NCBI GenBank assembly: GCA_902492755.1
Contig: CABUNB010000011.1
Coordinates: 1-53,486, forward strand
Reading direction: 5' to 3'
Origin: an uncultured Collinsella sp.
Lineage (GTDB): Bacteria > Actinomycetota > Coriobacteriia > Coriobacteriales > Coriobacteriaceae
Length of the DNA stretch: 53,486 nucleotides
Positions 47,584 through 53,486 of this stretch are shown one piece after another (position 1 is the stretch's first letter; every line of letters begins with the position of its first letter). The translations under genes were made by a program, and so were the position numbers. The notes below the pieces were generated by a model. It made no database searches and was not told where the DNA came from. It saw only the letters and a list, made by a program, of their open reading frames with translations.

Positions 47584-48645
47584 ATGGAGAGGATACTCGG
47601 CGTTAATCTCTCTGGCTGGTTTATTCCCGAGCCTTGGGTGACCCCGTCGCTGTACGCGGCGACCGGTGCATCCAACGCGGCTGAGCTACAGGAGGCCATG
47701 GGTACCGCCGCCTATAACGAGCGCATGCGCCGCCATTACGAGACGTTTGTGAGCGAGGACGATTTTCGTCGCATGGCGCAGATCGGTCTCAATGCCGTGC
47801 GTCTGCCGGTGCCCTGGTATGCCTTTGGCTCACAGGAGTCCGATGCCTCCTACATATCGGTTGTCGATTACATCGACCGCGCGATTGAGTGGGCTGCCAA
47901 GTACGACATCCGCGTGCTGCTCGATCTGGCAACTGTGCCCGGTGGCCAGGGCGATTCCAACGATTCACCCACCACGCCGGAGGCTGTCGCCGAGTGGCAT
48001 TCGTCCACCAACGGTCGTCATGTCGCACTCGACGTGCTTGAGCGCTTGGCCGATCGCTATGGCGAGGCCGAGAGCCTGCTGGGCATTGAGCTGCTGGACA
48101 CGCCGCAGATGAGCGTTCGCAAGAGCCTCTTCACCATGACGGATGGCATTCCTGCTCACTACCTGCGCAATTTCTATCGCGATGCCTACGAGCTCGTCCG
48201 TTCGTATATGCCCGAGGATAAAATCGTCGTCTTCTCGTCGTCGGGGCATCCCAGCGAGTGGAAGCATTTTATGCGCGGCGCCAAGTACAAGAACGTCTAC
48301 ATGGACCTTCACCTGTACCATTACCGCGACGAGTATGCGCTCGACATCACGAGCCCTCGCGGGCTGACGACGGCGATTTCGCGTAACAAGCGCGAGCTCA
48401 AAGAAGCGATTTCGACTGGGTTCCCCGTGCTGGTGGGCGAATGGTCGGGTGCGGCGATTTTTGCCAACTCGTCGGTTACGCCCGAGGGCCGCAATGCCTA
48501 CGAGCGCGTGTTCATCGCCAACCAGCTGGCTTCGTTTGCGCCGGCTGCCGGTTGGTTCTTCCAAACGTGGAAGACCGAGAAGCGCATTGCAGCATGGGAC
48601 GCCCGCGCGGCGCTCGGTACGCTCGAGCGCGGCATGATTGAATAG
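47584..48645 (+). CDS. GH5-like protein lacking the acid/base glutamate
   Basis: A 353-residue TIM-barrel protein of glycoside hydrolase family 5 type (exo-beta-1,3-glucanase-like): GVNLSGWFIPEPWVTPSLY, GLNAVRLPVPWYAFG, MDLHLYHY and the nucleophile motif PVLVGEWSGA with Glu286. The acid/base motif NEP is replaced by DTP (Asp172-Thr173-Pro174 in GIELLDTP). The conserved DLH of the beta-4 strand reads DLA. Hydrolysis by the usual retaining mechanism is therefore doubtful. No signal peptide, so intracellular if folded as is. AAGGGGGC precedes ATG 47584. It could be a pseudoenzyme or carbohydrate-binding protein. It lies 6 bases before rsmI and probably shares its transcript. Confidence 0.82.
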   Translation: MERILGVNLSGWFIPEPWVTPSLYAATGASNAAELQEAMGTAAYNERMRRHYETFVSEDDFRRMAQIGLNAVRLPVPWYAFGSQESDASYISVVDYIDRAIEWAAKYDIRVLLDLATVPGGQGDSNDSPTTPEAVAEWHSSTNGRHVALDVLERLADRYGEAESLLGIELLDTPQMSVRKSLFTMTDGIPAHYLRNFYRDAYELVRSYMPEDKIVVFSSSGHPSEWKHFMRGAKYKNVYMDLHLYHYRDEYALDITSPRGLTTAISRNKRELKEAISTGFPVLVGEWSGAAIFANSSVTPEGRNAYERVFIANQLASFAPAAGWFFQTWKTEKRIAAWDARAALGTLERGMIE

Positions 48646-48651
48646 GTTGAT

Positions 48652-49530
48652 ATGACGCAAAACAGCGCCCATACGGGCAAACTCTATGTGGTCGGCACGC
48701 CCATCGGCAACCTGGGCGACCTGTCCCCGCGCGTTGGCGAGGCGTTTGCCGCCGCCGATGCCATCTGCTGCGAGGACACGCGCGTGACGTCAAAGCTGCT
48801 GATGCACCTGGGCATTTCCAAGCCGCTTGTCCGTTGCGACGAGAATGTGATCGCTAGCCGCGCTGCCGGCCTGGTCGACCGTCTGCTGGCGGGGGAGACC
48901 CTCGCCTTTGCCTCGGACGCCGGCATGCCGAGTGTGTCCGATCCCGGCCAGGCGCTGGTCGAGGCGGCGCGTGAGGCCGATGTGCCCGTCGAAGTTATTC
49001 CCGGGCCCTCTGCTTGCGTCACGGCGCTTGTTTCGTCCGGCATTCCCTGCGAGCATTTTTTCTTCGAGGGCTTTTTGGGCCGAAAGCACGGCGACCGTGT
49101 GCGCCGTTTGCAGCGCCTTGCCGTGGTGCCCGGCGCACTCATCTTCTACGAGTCTCCACATCGCATCGTGGCGACGCTCGAGGCCGTGGCGGAGGTCTTT
49201 CCCCAGCGTGAGCTTGCCGTCTGCCGCGAACTCACCAAGCTGCACGAGGAGGTCTTGCGCGGGCCCGCTGCCCAGCTTGCCGAGGAGCTGCGTGCTCGCG
49301 GCGAGGTAAAGGGCGAGATTGCGCTGGTCATCGCGCCGCCGAGCGAGGACGAGGAGGCCGGCATCGTGCCGGTTGGCGCTGCGGCAGCGGATCCCGACGA
49401 GGCCCTGCGCGAGGATATCCGCGCCGCGCTCGAGGAGGGGGAGCCCGCCTCTGCGGTGGCCAAGCGCCTGTCTCAGAAGTATTCGCGCCGCAAGCGCGAT
49501 GTCTATGCCATGGTGCTCGATATGCAATAG
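48652..49530 (+). CDS. rsmI: 16S rRNA (cytidine-1402 2'-O)-methyltransferase
   Basis: SAM-dependent enzyme modifying C1402 in the ribosomal P site; 292 residues. The tetrapyrrole-methylase fold is seen as LYVVGTPIGNLGDLSPR, CEDTRVTSKLL, SDAGMPSVSDPG and EVIPGPSACVTALVSSG, followed by FFFEGFLGRK and ESPHRIV. Length and order are standard. It starts six bases after the GH5-like gene and is followed by metG at 69 bases. Confidence 0.96.
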   Translation: MTQNSAHTGKLYVVGTPIGNLGDLSPRVGEAFAAADAICCEDTRVTSKLLMHLGISKPLVRCDENVIASRAAGLVDRLLAGETLAFASDAGMPSVSDPGQALVEAAREADVPVEVIPGPSACVTALVSSGIPCEHFFFEGFLGRKHGDRVRRLQRLAVVPGALIFYESPHRIVATLEAVAEVFPQRELAVCRELTKLHEEVLRGPAAQLAEELRARGEVKGEIALVIAPPSEDEEAGIVPVGAAAADPDEALREDIRAALEEGEPASAVAKRLSQKYSRRKRDVYAMVLDMQ

Positions 49531-49599
49531 ATGGAGGATATCCAGCCCTTGCGCTAGAATCATCCCCTGTATGCAACGTTTTTCTGGAGGACAAACCCC

Positions 49600-51201
49600 A
49601 TGGATCAAAGCAAGCCTTCGTTCTTTATCACGACGCCCATCTACTACGTCAACGCCGATCCGCACCTGGGCACGGCTTATTCCACCATCATCGCCGACGT
49701 TCAGGCTCGCTATCGTCGCTCTGCCGGCTATAACGTCAAGTTCCTGACCGGCATGGACGAGCACGGCGAGAAGGTCGCCGAGGCCGCTGCCAAGCACAAC
49801 ATGACGCCGCAGGAGTGGACCGACAGCCAGGCTCCGCACTTCAAGGAGCTTTGGAGCAAGCTCGAGATCTCCAACGACGACTTCATCCGCACCACCGAGC
49901 CGCGCCAGCATCACGCCGTGCAGTATCTGTGGGAGCGCATGAAGGAGTCTGGCTACCTGTATAAGGGCAGCTATGACGGCTGGTACTGCGTGCCCGACGA
50001 GACCTACTTTACCGATACGCAGGTCCAGAAGGGTGACGAAGAGTACGGTAGCGTCGGCCAGCACCTGTGCCCCGATTGCCACCGTCCGCTCGAGCGCGTG
50101 CAGGAGGAGTCCTACTTCTTTAAGCTCTCCGCCTTCCAGGACAAGCTGCTCAAGCTCTATGACGAGCACCCCGACTTTGTTGAGCCTGCGTTCCGTATGA
50201 ACGAGGTGCGCAGCTTTGTCGAGGGCGGCCTCAACGACCTTTCCGTGAGCCGTACGAGCTTTGACTGGGGCATTCAGGTCCCGTTTGACGAGGGTCACGT
50301 GACCTACGTGTGGTTCGATGCGCTGCTCAACTATATGACTGCCGTCGGCTACGGTGTCGACACCGACGAGGCCCGTGCCGAGCTGGCCTATCGCTGGCCC
50401 GCGCAGTTCCATATTGTGGGTAAGGACATCATCCGCTTCCACTGCGTCATTTGGCCCGCCATGCTCATGGCCATCGGCGAGGCCCTGCCCGAGCACGTCT
50501 TTGCCCACGGCTTCCTGACCGTGCGCAATGCCGAGACCGGTAAGGCCGAGAAGATGTCCAAGAGCCGCGGCAACGCCATCGCTCCGCAGGATGTTATCGA
50601 CATGCTGGGCGTCGAGGGCTACCGCTATTACTTTATGACCGACGTGGTCCCCGGCACCGACGGCGCCATCAGCTTCGATCGCATGGAGCAGGTCTACAAC
50701 GCCGATCTGGCCAACAGCTGGGGCAACCTCATCTCGCGCTCGCTCAACATGAGCGCAAAGTACTTTGACGGCTGCGCCCCGGCTAAACCGGCGTCTGCCG
50801 ACGCGTTCGATAACCCGCTGGCAAAGATTGCCGACGGTTTGGTCGAGCGCTACATGGCCAAGATGGACGTGCTCGATTACGGCGGAGCCAAGGATGAGGT
50901 CATGGAGCTCATCCACGCCGCCAACCACTACATCGAGGACTCCGAGCCCTGGGCACTTGCCAAGGACGAGGCCAAGGCTGACGAGCTGGCGTTTGTGATC
51001 TACAACCTGCTCGAGGCCATCCGCATTGCCGCTCACCTGCTGATGCCGCTCATGCCTCAGACCTCTGCCGAGGCCCTGCGCCGCCTGTCCTGCGAGAACG
51101 AGGCCGCGACCGACGACCTCAAGGGCATTTGCGCCTGGGGCCTGCTTGCCGGCGGTCAGCCCGTCGAGAAGGGCGATCCGCTGTTCCCGCGTCTGGCGTA
51201 G
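49600..51201 (+). CDS. metG: methionyl-tRNA synthetase
   Basis: Class I synthetase charging tRNA-Met; 533 residues, without the C-terminal dimerisation domain. The HIGH-type motif is PHLGTAYST, and KMSKS lies in AEKMSKSRGN. The anticodon-binding alpha-helix bundle forms the C-terminal third. The connective-peptide zinc knuckle is WYCVPDETYF..LCPDCHRP, so one of the four usual cysteines is Asp; this may still bind zinc or leave a three-Cys site. AGGACAAACCCC lies before ATG 49600. Confidence 0.96.
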   Translation: MDQSKPSFFITTPIYYVNADPHLGTAYSTIIADVQARYRRSAGYNVKFLTGMDEHGEKVAEAAAKHNMTPQEWTDSQAPHFKELWSKLEISNDDFIRTTEPRQHHAVQYLWERMKESGYLYKGSYDGWYCVPDETYFTDTQVQKGDEEYGSVGQHLCPDCHRPLERVQEESYFFKLSAFQDKLLKLYDEHPDFVEPAFRMNEVRSFVEGGLNDLSVSRTSFDWGIQVPFDEGHVTYVWFDALLNYMTAVGYGVDTDEARAELAYRWPAQFHIVGKDIIRFHCVIWPAMLMAIGEALPEHVFAHGFLTVRNAETGKAEKMSKSRGNAIAPQDVIDMLGVEGYRYYFMTDVVPGTDGAISFDRMEQVYNADLANSWGNLISRSLNMSAKYFDGCAPAKPASADAFDNPLAKIADGLVERYMAKMDVLDYGGAKDEVMELIHAANHYIEDSEPWALAKDEAKADELAFVIYNLLEAIRIAAHLLMPLMPQTSAEALRRLSCENEAATDDLKGICAWGLLAGGQPVEKGDPLFPRLA

Positions 51202-51243
51202 AGACCGCGCGAGCGCCATATCGGCAATTTGCTGTTTAGATGT

Positions 51244-51279
51244 AAGGGCATGGCCGCAACGGTCCATGCCCTTTCGTTT
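51244..51279 (+). terminator. terminator of metG
   Basis: AAGGGCATGG and CCATGCCCTT pair around CCGCAACGGT and are followed by TTTCGTTTC. It lies between metG and rsmA. Confidence 0.75.
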
Positions 51280-51311
51280 CAAGACGCCGCCATCATGCTA
51301 AGGAGGCAACT

Positions 51312-52172
51312 ATGACAACTTCGCCTTTGGCAAACCCCACGGCAACTAGGGAGCTGCTAGAGGAGTTTGGCCTTGCGACCAAGCATCGCCTGGGCCAAAA
51401 CTTCCTGATCGACAACCATGTGATCGAACGTATCTGTGAGCTCGCTGAGCTTGCGGGCGATGAGCGCGTGCTCGAGGTCGGCCCGGGTTGCGGCACGCTG
51501 ACGTTGGCCCTGCTGCAGGAGGCGGCGTGCGTTACGTCGATTGAGGCCGATCCTGAGCTTGAGCCGGTGCTCGATGCCCACGCCGCCGACTATGCCAACT
51601 TCCGCTTTATCATGGGCGATGCGCTCAAGGTGACGCCGGAGCAGATTGAGCAGGCCGCCGGTGGTGAACCCACGGTGTTTGTCGCGAATCTGCCCTATAA
51701 CGTGGCGGCGACGATCATCCTTCAGTTCTTCCAGACGATGCCCGCGCTTAAGCGCGCTGTCGTCATGGTGCAAAAGGAGGTTGCCGATCGCATTGCCGCA
51801 GTGCCGGGCAACAAGACCTATGGCGGCTATACGGCAAAGCTCGGCCTGTATGCGCAGGTGACGGGTCGCTTTGAGGTGCCGCCGCGTTGCTTTATGCCGG
51901 CGCCGCACGTGGACTCGGCCGTCGTGCGTATCGACCGTGTTGACGGTGTGGTACCCGAAGTGCTCGATCGCGAATTTGTGGCCCGCGTGATTGATGCTGC
52001 ATTTGCCCAGCGCCGCAAGACCATCCGCAATTCCATGAGCGCCAACGGCTTTGCCAAGGACGTGCTCGATGCCGCCTTTGAGGCTTGCGGTATCGCACCC
52101 ACCACGCGCGCCGAGACGCTCGATGTTGCCGACTTTGTCCGTCTGGCCCGGGAGCTTTCCCATGACGCTTAA
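51312..52172 (+). CDS. rsmA: 16S rRNA (adenine-1518/1519 N6)-dimethyltransferase
   Basis: Dimethylates two adenines near the 3' end of 16S rRNA (KsgA); 286 residues. The SAM-binding sequence VLEVGPGCGTLTLALL follows KHRLGQNFLIDNHVI. Motif IV is NLPYNVAATI, the catalytic motif for N6-adenine methylation. The C-terminal domain contains FAQRRKTIRNSMS. AAGGAGGC precedes ATG 51312. It overlaps the next gene by 11 bases. Confidence 0.96.
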   Translation: MTTSPLANPTATRELLEEFGLATKHRLGQNFLIDNHVIERICELAELAGDERVLEVGPGCGTLTLALLQEAACVTSIEADPELEPVLDAHAADYANFRFIMGDALKVTPEQIEQAAGGEPTVFVANLPYNVAATIILQFFQTMPALKRAVVMVQKEVADRIAAVPGNKTYGGYTAKLGLYAQVTGRFEVPPRCFMPAPHVDSAVVRIDRVDGVVPEVLDREFVARVIDAAFAQRRKTIRNSMSANGFAKDVLDAAFEACGIAPTTRAETLDVADFVRLARELSHDA

Positions 52173-53079
52173 TGCCGAACGCGTGACGTTTACCAAAAAA
52201 AAGAAGACGGTTGCTTGTCCCGTGCCCTTGGCACCGCTTGCCGACACACATGCGCATCTGCTTTCGTTCTGGGGCAAGGATGTGCCCGAGACACTCGTGC
52301 GTGCCAAGGCGGCGGGCATCGACCTGTTGCTGACGGTCTTCGATCCCATTGCCGATAAGCGCAGCGTGACGGACTATAGCGACTGGCTGACGCGCGAGAT
52401 TCTGCCGATGCAGGATATCCCGCAGATCAAGTATCTTGCCGGCGTGCATCCGTATGGCGCGCCGGACTATACCGACGACGTCCACGCACAGGTCGTTGCC
52501 GCGCTCGATGACCCTTTGTGCGCCGGTATCGGCGAGATTGGTCTGGACTACCACATGGATTACGACGACGACATCGCGCCGGCGCCCCACAGCGTGCAGA
52601 TTGACTGCATGGCGCGCCAGCTCGAGCTTGCCGTGTGCCGTAACGTGCCGGTGGAGCTGCATCTGCGTCACGAGGACATGGACCAGGAGCGTACCTCGCA
52701 CGTGGACGCCTACAACGTGCTTCGTGAGGTGGGCGTGCCCCAGGCCGGTTGTGTGCTGCACTGTTTTGGCGAGGACCGCGCCACGATGGAGCGCTTTGTG
52801 GAGCTGGGCTGCTATATCGCCTATGGTGGTGCGGCCACCTTTAAGCGCAACGACGACGTGCGCGAGGCATTTGCGGCGACCCCGCTCGACCGCATTTTGT
52901 TCGAGACGGATTGCCCGTATATGGCTCCGGAGCCCATCCGCGGTCTTGAATGCGAGCCCGCAATGATCTCCATTACGGCAAACGCGCTGGTTAACGATCG
53001 TGTCGATCGCACTGGTGAGGACGCCGAGACAATCGCGCAAGCCGCTTGGGAGAATGCCTGCAAACTTTTTCAAAAATAG
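52162..53079 (+). CDS. TatD-family metal-dependent hydrolase
   Basis: A 305-residue TIM-barrel hydrolase related to TatD DNases. ADTHAHLLSF gives the first metal-binding His pair, GEIGLDYHMDY the shared ligand, LHLRHED and LHCFGED the further His, and FETDCPYMAPEP the catalytic Asp. TatD-type proteins are 3'-5' exonucleases or deoxyribonucleases with a role in DNA quality control. The start at 52162 lies inside the end of rsmA. The KsgA-TatD order is common in Gram-positive genomes. Confidence 0.92.
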   Translation: MTLNAERVTFTKKKKTVACPVPLAPLADTHAHLLSFWGKDVPETLVRAKAAGIDLLLTVFDPIADKRSVTDYSDWLTREILPMQDIPQIKYLAGVHPYGAPDYTDDVHAQVVAALDDPLCAGIGEIGLDYHMDYDDDIAPAPHSVQIDCMARQLELAVCRNVPVELHLRHEDMDQERTSHVDAYNVLREVGVPQAGCVLHCFGEDRATMERFVELGCYIAYGGAATFKRNDDVREAFAATPLDRILFETDCPYMAPEPIRGLECEPAMISITANALVNDRVDRTGEDAETIAQAAWENACKLFQK

Positions 53080-53082
53080 TTC

Positions 53083-53111
53083 TTGCGTTCGTGGTGGCGC
53101 TCCGTTATTCT
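53083..53111 (+). promoter_or_regulatory. promoter of tRNA-Leu
   Basis: TTGCGT (53083-53088), a 17-base spacer and TATTCT (53106-53111) precede the tRNA by 11 bases. Confidence 0.65.
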
Positions 53112-53122
53112 AATTCCTGCAC

Positions 53123-53209
53123 GCGGGCGTGGCGGAATTGGCAGACGCGTACGGTTCAGGTCCGTATGGGGGCAACCCCATGAAGGTTCAAGTCCTTTCG
53201 CCCGCACCA
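53123..53209 (+). tRNA. tRNA-Leu (anticodon CAG)
   Basis: A class II tRNA of 87 nt. The acceptor GCGGGCG/CGCCCGC is perfect, the anticodon loop TTCAGGT sits in TACGG/CCGTA, a long variable arm (GGGGGCAACCCC) is present, and the sequence ends in ACCA, so CCA is encoded. Confidence 0.96.
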
Positions 53210-53220
53210 TTGAATGAAAG

Positions 53221-53246
53221 AGCTCCCAGCAATGGGAGCTTTTTTG
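53221..53246 (+). terminator. terminator of tRNA-Leu
   Basis: AGCTCCCA and TGGGAGCT pair around GCAA, then TTTTTTG. Confidence 0.92.
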
Positions 53247-53486
53247 TTATGGGCCGTTTTTGGCAGATTTGACATATCGATTTCGCGCGGTAGATGCCCC
53301 TGTGGTCAAAATGTGGCAAATATGAGTACTGACATGAAAATAGAGACATTTCATGAAGCCATTTTTGCTCATTTTACGCAACAGATGTACGCTAATTTGG
53401 CTCAACCTTGAGACAAAATGAAGTAATTTCGGGTAGCGCGCGGAGTCGTGGTGTAAGAAGCAAGGGAGGGCCATCGCCTAGAATCG
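53247..53486. other. window end, no gene identified
   Basis: Past the tRNA-Leu terminator the sequence is AT-richer, with short open frames on both strands that lack ribosome binding sites. I see nothing supportable here. Confidence 0.6.

Noticed and set aside
48790..51282. An 830-codon open frame antisense to rsmI and metG
   Set aside because: It spans two well-supported genes and their spacer, with no motif of its own.
53214..53474. Short open frames on both strands at the window end
   Set aside because: One overlaps the tRNA-Leu terminator; neither has a ribosome binding site or recognisable sequence.

Overview
The window looks like chromosome from a Collinsella-type member of the Coriobacteriia (gut Actinomycetota). 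The inference rests on the GC-rich coding bias, the phenylalanyl-tRNA synthetase genes under a T-box leader, a Gram-positive Tad locus, and many palindromic intergenic repeats. No rRNA or other direct taxonomic marker is present, so the genus is an inference.

Region 1 (1-9.4 kb) is housekeeping mixed with repeats: an L-2-hydroxyacid (lactate-type) dehydrogenase, a MetA-family homoserine acyltransferase whose key residue predicts acetyl-CoA use, an AbiEi/nuclease-like gene bracketed by two copies of a repeat array, 5-formyl-THF cyclo-ligase, a HicAB toxin-antitoxin pair, and a 1011-residue M16C zinc peptidase. Region 2 (9.4-14 kb) is an accessory patch: a 5'-truncated Schlafen/AlbA-type ATPase regulator, a hypothetical gene, an HNH nuclease, a small zinc-ribbon protein and a DUF5710 protein, ending at tRNA-Val.

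Region 3 (14.3-25.2 kb) holds an EamA exporter, a DUF4012 surface protein, glmM, an M32 carboxypeptidase and T-box-pheS-pheT. Region 4 (25.2-28.2 kb) is a nickel/cobalt ECF transporter (M with a fused C-terminal domain, then T and A). Directly behind its promoter lies a GTGTTAC-N14-GTAACAC palindrome that looks like a NikR operator. Then follow a zinc-dependent phospholipase C-like gene, a second nuclease-like orphan, pyruvate kinase, a P-type Ca2+-like ATPase with a hairpin leader, and rsgA.

Region 5 (36.9-46.5 kb) is one tightly overlapping Tad/Flp pilus operon: CpaB, TadZ/CpaE, TadA/CpaF, TadB, TadC, two Flp-like pilins, two TadE-like proteins, a large TadG-like protein, an unknown membrane-anchored protein and a DUF192 protein. 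No prepilin peptidase or secretin is present. Region 6 (46.5-53.5 kb) has an RHH antitoxin behind a very short, probably decayed toxin ORF, tRNA-Phe with a 63-bp duplication of its 3' end, a GH5-like protein lacking its acid/base glutamate, rsmI, metG, rsmA, a tatD-family gene and tRNA-Leu.

The most unusual signals are non-coding. A ~95-nt multi-stem element occurs twice, each time starting 12 nt behind a stop codon (pheT and the P-type ATPase), with compensatory changes in several stems. Several other palindromic repeat families occur, one of which brackets a gene.
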